Source of the DNA: Deltaproteobacteria bacterium
GTDB lineage: Bacteria > Myxococcota > XYA12-FULL-58-9 > JAUUZB01
Assembly: GCA_030590185.1 (NCBI GenBank)
Contig: JAUUZB010000366.1
Span: forward strand, 1-5,447
Length of the DNA stretch: 5,447 nucleotides
Direction: 5' to 3'
Position 1 is the first letter of the stretch. Every line of letters starts with the position of its first letter. Shown here one piece after another: positions 1 to 5,283 of the stretch. The translations under genes were made by a program, and so were the position numbers. The notes below the pieces were generated by a model. That model had not been told where the DNA came from. It saw only the letters and a program-made list of their open reading frames with translations, and did no database searches.

Positions 1-1239
1 GGTAGCGCCGTTGCCGATAGCGGCGGAATCGCCGACCAGGTCGTTCACCTCAGCCGCGAGTCGAATGATGGGGAGTCCCCGGGACCAGTGACGGCTCAGT
101 ACCATCAACGCCGCTTTGATCGCCGGGTCGTCGCTGGTCAGCTCGTCCCCACCCTCGCTGGCAAAGGTCTCCGAGACGCCGGGGGTGAGGTCCAGTTGGG
201 ACGAGCGGGGGCGAGCGCTACTCGCCAGGTGGCTGCCGGGCAGCTCGGACGGGTCCTGCGAACCATCCGGCTCCCACCCACTGCGGCAGACGATTGAGGC
301 GCGGTTGCGCCGAAACGAAAAGTTGTCGTGCATCTGATCGTAGGCAATCCCCGAGATCGACGTCGTGGCGAGGTTGACCGGTTGGGGCCGCGGGGAAATC
401 GCCCACGGCCGCCCGAAGGTGGCATCGGCGACGTGGCGCAGACCGGCCGAAGCCGCCATTTGCACGAAGTCCTGCAGCTTGATCGGCGCCGCGGCCGGAT
501 TGAGGTAGTACCAATAGACCAGGGCCGGACTGCCCTCAGCCACCAGCTCCAGATCTCCCCTCATTAGATCCGTGAAGGATGCACGATCCAGCCCACGATC
601 CCGCGCCAGGAGTTCGGCGGCCTCAGCCCGGGTGCGGTCGATGGTTTGCTCGAGGCTCTCTCGCCTCTTCAACCGATGCACGAGCTTCAGCGCCGTCGAC
701 TCACGGATCCGCCAACCGGGCAGGGTATCGTACTCCATCACCCCCAGCCCATCCGGCGTCAGACGCTCCGCGCAGAGGGCCAATAACGCCTGCCGAACCG
801 CGTCGTCGACCCAGGTCAAAACCCTCTGCACGATCACGTACTCGAAGGCCCCCCCCGCAGCCAGCCCCTCCCCCGCCGACCCGTACGGCGCCGCTTCGAA
901 CCGCACGTTCGCGAGGCCAATCACCCCAGCCCGCCGCTGCGCTTCGGCGATGCAGGCGGCCGAAGGGTCAACACCGACAAAGCTCGCCTGGGGATTGTAA
1001 AAGGCGAGGGCTATCAGGTTCGCGCCGCTGCCACAGCCAACCTGAAGCATGCGAAAGTCCGAACGCCGCGGCGCCGGGCCGCCGTTCAGATGGGAGGCCA
1101 TGCTCAGGTGATCCGGCCGGGTCTCCGGGTAGATCTGCCACTCATCCGGAAACTCGTAGGTGGCTGGGATCTCGAGCCCGGCTTCGATGGTGGGGTGCGG
1201 ATGCTCCGCGGGCGCCGGCTTTTTGATCTCAAAGCGCAT
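1..1239 (-). CDS. Class I SAM-dependent methyltransferase with MethyTransf_Reg-type C-terminal region (3' end beyond window)
   Basis: The 413 visible codons are open with no stop, so the gene continues past the left edge. Residues 65-74 form methyltransferase motif I (LQVGCGSGAN), and V-G-V-D-P at 88-92 is motif II with the acidic ribose-binding Asp. F-E-Y-V-I-V-Q-R-V-L-T-W-V at 132-144 fits the motif IV strand. M-E-Y-D-T-L-P-G-W-R-I-R-E at about 168-180 is the Y-N-T-x-P-G-W-x-x-R hallmark of methyltransferases that carry the predicted regulatory domain MethyTransf_Reg. Residues 200-285 and the R-R-N-R-A-S-I-V-C-R segment (311-320) fit that domain and its C-terminal flank. The ATG at 1239 has a GAGG seven bases upstream. 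It follows the upstream gene on the same strand by 50 bp and may share its transcript. The methyl acceptor cannot be read from sequence; some relatives act on protein or small-molecule substrates. Family assignment is from motif recognition. Confidence 0.9.
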   Translation of the reverse strand, partial: MRFEIKKPAPAEHPHPTIEAGLEIPATYEFPDEWQIYPETRPDHLSMASHLNGGPAPRRSDFRMLQVGCGSGANLIALAFYNPQASFVGVDPSAACIAEAQRRAGVIGLANVRFEAAPYGSAGEGLAAGGAFEYVIVQRVLTWVDDAVRQALLALCAERLTPDGLGVMEYDTLPGWRIRESTALKLVHRLKRRESLEQTIDRTRAEAAELLARDRGLDRASFTDLMRGDLELVAEGSPALVYWYYLNPAAAPIKLQDFVQMAASAGLRHVADATFGRPWAISPRPQPVNLATTSISGIAYDQMHDNFSFRRNRASIVCRSGWEPDGSQDPSELPGSHLASSARPRSSQLDLTPGVSETFASEGGDELTSDDPAIKAALMVLSRHWSRGLPIIRLAAEVNDLVGDSAAIGNGAT

Positions 1240-1270
1240 GGCGGGGCCTCAGCTCGCGGCTCGTGGAGAA

Positions 1271-1286
1271 GGTGCCCTAGGCCACC
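1271..1286. repeat. Near-perfect 16-bp palindrome between two co-directional genes
   Basis: GGTGCCCTAGGCCACC is self-complementary at seven of eight base pairs, centred on CCTAGG. It lies in the 50-bp gap between the secreted-protein stop codon and the methyltransferase start, 32 bases upstream of that start. It has no loop and no following T-run, so it fits a dimer-binding operator better than a terminator. It could also be chance in GC-rich DNA. Confidence 0.2.
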
Positions 1287-1289
1287 ACC

Positions 1290-2615
1290 TCACAGGGGCG
1301 GATCGCAGATCGTCCCGAGCATCTTCTCGTCGTACGTCCCAAAGGCCGTGTAGATATCCTTGGCCCGCGAGAAGTGCGACAGCACTTGCAACTCGATCGC
1401 CGCGCCACCCTTGGGGGTCCAGGTGGTGACCTTGTAGTCAACCGCCAGCTGGCCCTCGGCCGTGACGTATCTCCCTTTCTTGCCCGAGCCGAGGGAAACA
1501 TCGGTGACCTCCACGAAGCGCAGGGCCCCCTTGGCGCCGACGTACAGCCGGTAGTCCTGGCTGTTGCGCGGCTCGAGCGCCTTGTCGAGCACGTAGTAGC
1601 GCGGCTCCGAGTCCATGGCGAAGAAGGTGACGCCGCGCACCCAGCGTTGTTCGAGCAGCTTGGCGCCGGCTAGGATCTTCGCAGCCTTGGCCGCCGGCAC
1701 CGGTTGAAGCACGGTCTTGACGTCTCCGCAGCGGCGGGTCGACACGCCATCCTTGACGTAGAACTGCCGCTTGTAGCCCTCCGAGAAACGAGGCGCCCAG
1801 ACGGTGATCGAGTAGGACCCCTTGCCGCTACGGCCGGTCGACTGGGTGCGCTGCTTGTAGAGCTTGTTGGCATCGCCAAAAAAGACCGGCGAGCGATTGA
1901 GCAGCGCGGGGTTGTGGGCGAGGTAACGACCCTGGCCGTCGGAGAACAAGACGAGCCCCTCACCCTCCTTGGGGTTCTTTAGCGGCACCTCTTGCACCGG
2001 TGATGGTTTGGTGGCGCTGCCGATGGGACCGACGGACACTGGCGCCGAGGGTGCCGCAGCCGCAGCCGCAGCCACACCGCCACTCGCCGCCAGCGGTGCA
2101 CCCGCCAACAACTCCTTGGTCATGGCAGGCAGGGCGTCGAGCAGGTCGTCGATGGAGCCGCCCTTGAAGCGCCGGTCGACCTGCGCCACGACCTTGACCT
2201 CTTTGACGTCGATCCGCTTGAGGTGCAGGATCCAACTCGTGCCGAGCTTGGCCACGCTCCCGGCCAACAGCTCATCCGCCCCGAGGGCGCCGCCGAGATC
2301 GGCCAGACAGCTGATCTCATCACAGCCGAGCATCGCCTTGTCGCTCTCGTGGCCGAGGATGGCGGAGATCTCCTCGCTGGTGAGGATCTCGACCCCGGCG
2401 TTGCGCCGCAGCTCCGCCACCACCACGTCACTCAAGGAACCGGCCAGCGCAGCCTTCGCGCCCGCGCCAGCGCGCAGGGGTACCACCGCCATTTTATTGG
2501 CCCACGCCACACCGGGCCAGGCGAGCGCCAGGGCCAAGCCGCAGGCGATCAGGGGACCTGCCCAGGGCGCGGGGTTCACTGCGGGGCGAGCGGTGGGGGC
2601 ACGGGATGGCGTCAT
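1290..2615 (-). CDS. Secreted protein with TolB/CsgG-like N-terminal domain and novel C-terminal domain
   Basis: The protein has 441 residues from the ATG at 2615. Residues 1-39 are a signal peptide: a Pro-rich n-region, hydrophobic core L-I-A-C-G-L-A-L-A-L-A, and cleavage after A-W-A39. Residues 41-170 open with K-M-A-V-V-P-L and continue through a helix (L-S-D-V-V-V-A-E-L), E-I-L-T-S-E-E-I, then M-L-G-C-D-E-I-S-C-L-A-D-L-G (Cys98, Cys103) and L-G-A-D-E-L-L-A-G-S-V. This is the pattern of TolB-N/CsgG-like periplasmic alpha/beta domains common in myxobacteria. Residues 176-217 are an Ala/Pro linker with seven consecutive Ala. Residues 219-441 are rich in aromatic and beta-prone segments and match no family I recognise. 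No good Shine-Dalgarno precedes the ATG; an in-frame GTG lies 15 bases upstream. The start is chosen because the signal peptide begins there, while further extension would read through the intron fragment. Function is unknown; an envelope role is inferred. Confidence 0.82.
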   Translation of the reverse strand: MTPSRAPTARPAVNPAPWAGPLIACGLALALAWPGVAWANKMAVVPLRAGAGAKAALAGSLSDVVVAELRRNAGVEILTSEEISAILGHESDKAMLGCDEISCLADLGGALGADELLAGSVAKLGTSWILHLKRIDVKEVKVVAQVDRRFKGGSIDDLLDALPAMTKELLAGAPLAASGGVAAAAAAAPSAPVSVGPIGSATKPSPVQEVPLKNPKEGEGLVLFSDGQGRYLAHNPALLNRSPVFFGDANKLYKQRTQSTGRSGKGSYSITVWAPRFSEGYKRQFYVKDGVSTRRCGDVKTVLQPVPAAKAAKILAGAKLLEQRWVRGVTFFAMDSEPRYYVLDKALEPRNSQDYRLYVGAKGALRFVEVTDVSLGSGKKGRYVTAEGQLAVDYKVTTWTPKGGAAIELQVLSHFSRAKDIYTAFGTYDEKMLGTICDPPL

Positions 2616-2696
2616 GCGGCTTTGTAGCACAGGCGGGGTGCGGTGCCACAGCTGGCAGATTCCGACTGCGTTAGGCGGACCGTGAGGAGGGCGAGA

Positions 2697-2766
2697 GATA
2701 TGATCGAACGAGCGTAGCGAGCGAGGTCCGAGCGCAGCGAGGTCCGAGCGGTGAGCCGAGCATATC
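2697..2766. repeat. Inverted repeat enclosing GAGGTCCGAGCG direct repeats
   Basis: GATATGATC at 2697-2705 pairs with GAGCATATC at 2758-2766 (eight of nine positions), enclosing about 50 bases. Inside are two exact copies of GCGAGGTCCGAGCG (2721-2734 and 2737-2750), offset by 16 bases, plus the related CGAGCGTAGCGAGCGAG just before. This lies immediately 5' of the group II intron-like segment and may be part of its domain I or a separate repeat insertion. Nothing coding is visible. Confidence 0.45.
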
Positions 2767-2770
2767 CAAT

Positions 2771-2870
2771 AACTCGGGGGTGAAAGTCCCCTGCACAACC
2801 TGATGGCGGTGAAGTGCTAGCAACGCGCAAGGGCGCATCCCGCGAGGGATGGTCTGAAGTACTAGGTCGT
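2771..2870 (+). mobile_element. Group II intron fragment (domain I portion), no ORF or 3' domains
   Basis: The segment carries, in order, landmarks I associate with domain I of bacterial group II introns. They are a GGGGGTGAAAGTCCCC hairpin (2776-2791), a G-T-G-C-T-A-G-C element (2814-2821), a CAAGGG (2828-2833), a perfect six-base-pair CATCCC/GGGATG stem closed by a GCGA tetraloop (2836-2851), and the TCTGAAG sequence (2853-2859) that follows that stem. ACAACCT (2795-2801) pairs with AGGTCGT (2864-2870) with one mismatch, closing a helix around the later elements. No reverse transcriptase/maturase ORF and no domain V follows before the lipoprotein gene starts at 2989, so this is a relic. The left boundary is uncertain; a GTGCGG at 2638 is one possible intron 5' end. 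It reads in the same direction as the downstream operon. Identification rests on recalled consensus, not a covariance search. Confidence 0.6.
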
Positions 2871-2885
2871 TTTCGACTGCTCGGC

Positions 2886-2895
2886 TGCTCGAGCA
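2886..2895. repeat. Perfect 10-bp palindrome TGCTCGAGCA
   Basis: This short perfect palindrome lies 16 bases past the end of the intron-like helix and about 95 bases upstream of the lipoprotein start codon. It could be an operator or part of the intron relic. Ten-base palindromes also arise by chance, so only its position makes it worth recording. Confidence 0.2.
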
Positions 2896-2929
2896 CCTGT
2901 TTGCGCTGTGCCCTTATTCGCGGTTGGGA

Positions 2930-2958
2930 TTGATCGATACCGGACCTTGGGCGAATAT
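2930..2958 (+). promoter_or_regulatory. Possible promoter for the lipoprotein/beta-helix operon
   Basis: TTGATC (2930-2935, four of six matches to the sigma-70 -35) and GAATAT (2953-2958, weak -10) are 17 bases apart, upstream of the ATG at 2989. A seven-base inverted repeat, TATTCGC (2915-2921) and GCGAATA (2951-2957), spans the same interval and overlaps the -10-like box, so it could be an operator. The -10 match is poor and promoters in high-GC genomes often diverge from consensus, hence the low confidence. Confidence 0.22.
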
Positions 2959-2988
2959 GCGGACCTACCAATTTTTTGGGGGAATTCG

Positions 2989-3201
2989 ATGAGACTCTCG
3001 ATTGGCGTCCTACTTTTGACGCTACTACTGCTCGCGGGGTGCGGTGGTGGCGCCAGTGGTTCGGGAGGGGACGATGGTAGTGGTGGAGCCGGCGGGACTG
3101 GCGGGACTGCTGGGACTGGCGGGACTGCTGGGACTGGCGGGACTGGCGGGGCGAGCAACCTCTGGGACGAAATGAGCTGGGACTCCGGTATCTGGCAGTA
3201 A
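2989..3201 (+). CDS. Small Gly/Thr-rich lipoprotein with Trp-pentad C-terminal tail
   Basis: The protein has 70 residues. Residues 2-17 are a lipoprotein signal peptide whose lipobox L-L-A-G-C places the lipidated Cys at 18, so the mature protein is about 53 residues. Gly and Ser follow (G-G-G-A-S-G-S-G-G-D-D), then a G-T-G/G-T-A linker (about 33-53) encoded by a nine-base tandem repeat. The C-terminus carries Trp at 59, 64 and 69, exactly five apart, in W-D-E-M-S-W-D-S-G-I-W-Q. The ATG at 2989 is preferred because it begins the signal peptide and has GGGGG six bases upstream; upstream in-frame codons add only a non-signal stretch. Myxobacterial lipoproteins often have such linkers, but normally a folded domain follows, and here only the short tail does. 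The beta-helix gene starts 20 bp later, so the two are almost certainly co-transcribed. Function is unknown; the mature protein could be a surface tether or a partner for the next gene product. Confidence 0.8.
   Translation: MRLSIGVLLLTLLLLAGCGGGASGSGGDDGSGGAGGTGGTAGTGGTAGTGGTGGASNLWDEMSWDSGIWQ
3094..3147 (+). repeat. Six tandem copies of a 9-bp unit inside the lipoprotein gene
   Basis: GGGACTGGC and GGGACTGCT alternate in the order A-B-A-B-A-A from 3094 to 3147, so there is also an 18-bp higher-order unit. The array is in frame and encodes G-T-G/G-T-A repeats at residues 36-53. Because the unit is a multiple of three, copy-number changes would alter linker length without a frameshift. Confidence 0.93.
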
Positions 3202-3208
3202 TTTACTT

Positions 3209-3217
3209 GGGAGGAAA
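3209..3217 (+). promoter_or_regulatory. Strong ribosome binding site fixing the beta-helix gene start
   Basis: GGGAGGAAA lies between the lipoprotein stop codon (3199-3201) and the ATG at 3222, with GGAGG seven bases from the start. It decides in favour of the ATG at 3222 over the in-frame TTG at 3207, which overlaps the site. Confidence 0.85.
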
Positions 3218-3221
3218 GACG

Positions 3222-4232
3222 ATGCGTGCATCATTTATCACTGGGATACTCGTGCTCTTCGGTTTCGTGGCGCTCGCGGGCAATCTGGTCTCGGTACCCA
3301 ACCAATTCAGCGCCGGCACACCTGTGGTGGCAGCAGAGGTCAACGAGAACTTCGCCACCTTGGTGGACGAGGTGAACGCGGCCGTTCCCGTCAACACCAT
3401 TCACCCAAAGAACGGCGCCGAGTTGGAGCAGGCGCTGGAAGACGCGGCGACAGCCGGCACACCCGAGTACGATATCGTACTCGGGCCTGGGGGATACGAA
3501 TTGTCGACGACGGCGGTTATAGCGTCCAGTGTCCGCATACGCGGCGCTGGTACCGACTACAAGGTGACTGGCAACAACTCACGCACGACGATCTATGTGG
3601 GCTCGGCTCTCCCGGCCGGGGCGGCCGTATTCAGCGTGGAGAGTGGGCGCTTGATCCTCGAGGGGTTGACGGTCGAGAGTTCACACACGGACGCGGGCAT
3701 TACCTGCGCGCGGACGACCGCCAGCTACGGGACGGTCGTTGTTCGCGACTCCAAAATCACAATCAATGGCTCCGGCCGTGCCGCGGCCACGGGCCGTGCG
3801 ATCAACGCCCCTGATGGCTGCTTTCTCGTGATCGAGAATAGCGAGCTCCGGCTGTCCAGCTTCGACAGCACGGAGATCGTGGTAGGGGATTGGCCGAGGA
3901 TCGAGCGGACCCGCTTCTACGACTCAAATACTCAGAACGCCTCTGTGGCGCTCAAGGTCTCTGGCGGAGGAATGCTGCGAGGGATCGAGATCACCTCTCT
4001 GAGCGGCAGCACCAAGACCGGCATCGTGTTTACGGCTGGGGGTGGTGGACTCCTCCAGCTCCTTCAGAGCAAGGTGGCCTGGGGCAACAATTCTGACACT
4101 GCGATCGATGTCGTCGCCGGTCCCACCGTCGCCCTGGCGTACAATGAGCTCGACGGAACGTTGGCTGGCGGAGGGACGTACAGATGCATCGGCAATTATG
4201 AGAGAACTTTGACTCCGGTGACCTGCCCCTGA
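3222..4232 (+). CDS. Secreted right-handed beta-helix (pectin lyase-fold) protein with N-terminal VNxNF motif
   Basis: The protein has 336 residues. Residues 1-19 are a signal peptide, probably cleaved after A-L-A19. Residues 25-44 read V-P-N-Q-F-S-A-G-T-P-V-V-A-A-E-V-N-E-N-F, an N-terminal motif I recognise from secreted and tail-fibre-like proteins of proteobacteria (F-x-x-G-T-x-A-x-A-x-E-V-N-x-N-F). Residues 60-111 contain the entry to a beta-helix: an E-L-E-Q-A-L-E-D-A helix, D-I-V-L-G-P-G-G-Y-E-L, and V-R-I-R-G-A-G-T. Residues 112-315 are repeated short strands with N-S/D-S turns, such as L-I-L-E-G-L-T-V-E-S-S and V-V-V-R-D-S-K-I-T-I. Residues 321-336 end in R-C-I-G-N-Y-E-R-T-L-T-P-V-T-C-P, a possible disulfide cap (Cys322-Cys335). 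I see no clear catalytic signature of a polysaccharide lyase, so surface binding is as likely as enzymatic activity. It is the second gene of a two-gene operon. Confidence 0.85.
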   Translation: MRASFITGILVLFGFVALAGNLVSVPNQFSAGTPVVAAEVNENFATLVDEVNAAVPVNTIHPKNGAELEQALEDAATAGTPEYDIVLGPGGYELSTTAVIASSVRIRGAGTDYKVTGNNSRTTIYVGSALPAGAAVFSVESGRLILEGLTVESSHTDAGITCARTTASYGTVVVRDSKITINGSGRAAATGRAINAPDGCFLVIENSELRLSSFDSTEIVVGDWPRIERTRFYDSNTQNASVALKVSGGGMLRGIEITSLSGSTKTGIVFTAGGGGLLQLLQSKVAWGNNSDTAIDVVAGPTVALAYNELDGTLAGGGTYRCIGNYERTLTPVTCP

Positions 4233-4334
4233 GCCTCCTGTCATCCTCAAACCGTACGCACGGTGGTGTGGGAGCTGGGGATGGGAGACTGTCCCTGGCT
4301 ACCCGATCGCCCTCGGGGCTCGCTTCTCGTTCGC

Positions 4335-4829
4335 TCACCATCTCAAGCTCAACGACATCATGGCGCCGTCCCCACTCACCATGAGATTGGGCTCGACGAT
4401 GGTGCTCGCCTCGTCCGTCGCGTCGGAGTCGGCCAACAGCTGCCACAACCCGCGGCCGGCGAAGGCGGCGCCGACCGCAAACGGAATGGCGCTGAACGCC
4501 ATCCGATCCCTGCGGCTGTCCGGCTGTCCCTCAGCAGCCGCCGTTCCCAGCATCGCCCCTCCGCAGGCCACCATCACGCCACCAAAAACAATCTCCGCGA
4601 CAGAAAACGCTGTAGGCGGCCTGCGTTCTAGCTCCGCGAGCCCTATCTCCGCAATCGCGAACACCACCATCGCAGGCAGACCGACGGCGATCCCGAACGC
4701 AACCGGGTACAGGTAGCCATCCAGCGAGAAGTCCATGTTGCTGCTGGGCAAAGGAAGGTTTTCGAGCGCGTGGGCCGTAGCCGAGGGAAGAAGAATGACG
4801 AGACACAACGCAAGTCCGATCGCACGCAT
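4335..4829 (-). CDS. Small exported or membrane-associated protein of unknown function
   Basis: The protein has 164 residues from the ATG at 4829; AGGGG lies six bases upstream and supports this start over the in-frame ATG at 4871. Residues 1-21 are a signal peptide (hydrophobic L-A-L-C-L-V-I-L-L, cleavage near A-H-A21). Three Ala/Gly-rich hydrophobic segments follow, at about 40-65, 74-99 and 110-132, likely transmembrane helices. Between the second and third is a charged loop (S-R-R-D-R). The last 19 residues (P-N-L-M-V-S-G-D-G-A-M-M-S-L-S-L-R-W) look like a final beta-strand with a terminal aromatic, a pattern seen at the end of many envelope proteins. No family is recognised. It converges with the beta-helix gene across a 102-bp gap that shows only a weak ACCGT/ACGGT hairpin (4251-4264). 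A real gene is likely because the frame, signal peptide and ribosome binding site agree. Confidence 0.72.
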   Translation of the reverse strand: MRAIGLALCLVILLPSATAHALENLPLPSSNMDFSLDGYLYPVAFGIAVGLPAMVVFAIAEIGLAELERRPPTAFSVAEIVFGGVMVACGGAMLGTAAAEGQPDSRRDRMAFSAIPFAVGAAFAGRGLWQLLADSDATDEASTIVEPNLMVSGDGAMMSLSLRW

Positions 4830-4837
4830 GATGCACC

Positions 4838-4863
4838 CCTGGGGAAATTGTATTTGCCCCAGG
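4838..4863 (-). promoter_or_regulatory. Inverted repeat over a -10-like box and the ribosome binding site of the 4335-4829 gene
   Basis: CCTGGGG (4838-4844) and CCCCAGG (4857-4863) are perfectly complementary. The inner AAAT/ATTT extends the stem to 11 pairs with one bulged G and a three-base loop. On the minus strand the loop side contains TACAAT (4852-4847), five of six matches to a -10 box. The start-proximal arm overlaps the AGGGG ribosome binding site just before the ATG at 4829. No well-spaced -35 is evident; TTGCTT at 4871-4866 is only 13 bases away. The site could be an operator across the -10 box or, if transcription starts further upstream, a hairpin hiding the ribosome binding site. 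Confidence 0.4.
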
Positions 4864-4899
4864 AAAAGCAAATCTCACGCCAACCCGTCCGGACGAACG

Positions 4900-5283
4900 T
4901 CAACCTGAAAGATTCCGAGGACTTGTGATCCGAATCGAGAGAAACGGATGAATCCAGTGCCTCGCCGATAGCCGCCGAGCGCCCCACCAAACCCACGGCG
5001 CCAAGGCCGAAGCGAAAACGGGCCGTCGACGAAACCCACCGAACCCACGGGATACGGATACGCGAACAAGAAGTTCTTCCGACCGCGCTTTGGCGTTCTT
5101 GCGGAGCTTGCACGACCACCGCCCGAGCCGTTTTTGCGGCAAACCGTGACGCCCGGCGAACTCGCGCATGGTGAGGTCGCTCTCCTGTAAGGCTGCGACC
5201 ATGACGCCCAAAAAGAAAAGTAGCTGATGCCGCCGCACGACAAAGCCAGAGCTCGAATCCAGAACCTGGAGATTGGAGCCCAA
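4900..5283 (-). pseudogene. Remnant of an IS66-type accessory protein (TnpA-like helix-turn-helix)
   Basis: An open frame of 127 codons contains, at residues 28-62, the pattern V-A-A-L-Q-E-S-D-L-T-M-R-E-F-A-G-R-H-G-L-P-Q-K-R-L-G-R-W-S-C-K-L-R. This is the S-x-L-S-x-x-E-F-x-x-x-x-G-x-x-x-x-x-L-x-x-W-x-x-K-L signature of IS66 TnpA-type helix-turn-helix proteins. E-E-L-L-V-R-V at 69-75 resembles the strand that follows it in that family. Beyond about residue 80 (below 5044) the frame is Trp/Arg-rich and no longer resembles the family. No TnpB or TnpC reading frame follows before the 4335-4829 gene, so the element is broken. A start is uncertain: the frame opens at a TTG (5283), and the ATG at 5202 directly precedes the recognisable part. 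It could instead be another transposase-associated helix-turn-helix. Confidence 0.45.
5241..5256. repeat. Perfect 16-bp direct repeat, copy 1
   Basis: CAAAGCCAGAGCTCGA occurs here and again at 5281-5296, exactly 40 bases later, with unrelated flanks. It lies at the 5' edge of the IS66-like remnant and may record a short duplication or an insertion/deletion junction. Confidence 0.85.

Noticed and set aside
579..1226. 215-codon plus-strand open frame
   Set aside because: It is a Pro/Arg/Ser-rich shadow antisense to the methyltransferase, whose motifs are clear on the minus strand.
1969..2685. 238-codon plus-strand open frame
   Set aside because: It is antisense to the TolB/CsgG-like domain, which shows family motifs and a signal peptide; the plus-strand reading is low complexity without recognisable motifs.
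2616..2798. 61-residue N-terminal extension of the TolB/CsgG-like protein up to an ATG at 2798
   Set aside because: It reads antisense through the group II intron-like segment, is not signal-like, and a typical signal peptide starts at the internal ATG at 2615.
2612..2971. 119-codon minus-strand open frame across the intergenic region
   Set aside because: It lies antisense to the structured intron-like segment and repeats, overlaps the divergent promoter region and has no protein-like features. Such frames are common artefacts over intron relics.
2908..2988. Upstream extension of the lipoprotein from a GTG at 2908
   Set aside because: It would bury the lipoprotein signal sequence behind 27 polar residues; the ATG at 2989 has its own ribosome binding site and an N-terminal lipobox.
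4251..4264. ACCGT-ACGC-ACGGT hairpin after the beta-helix gene as a terminator
   Set aside because: It has only five pairs and no following T-run on either strand; convergent termination is expected here, but this hairpin is too weak to call.
4360..4716. Plus-strand frame antisense to the 4335-4829 gene
   Set aside because: The minus-strand reading has a signal peptide, ribosome binding site and hydrophobic segments; the plus-strand reading has none of these.
4875..5243. 122-codon minus-strand frame with G-F-V-D-G-P-F-S-L-R-P-W-R-R-G-F-G-G-A-L-G-G text
   Set aside because: Its central part looks somewhat protein-like, but its N-terminal half is the shadow of the TnpA-like helix-turn-helix in another frame and no start or family supports it. 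A frameshifted relic cannot be excluded.
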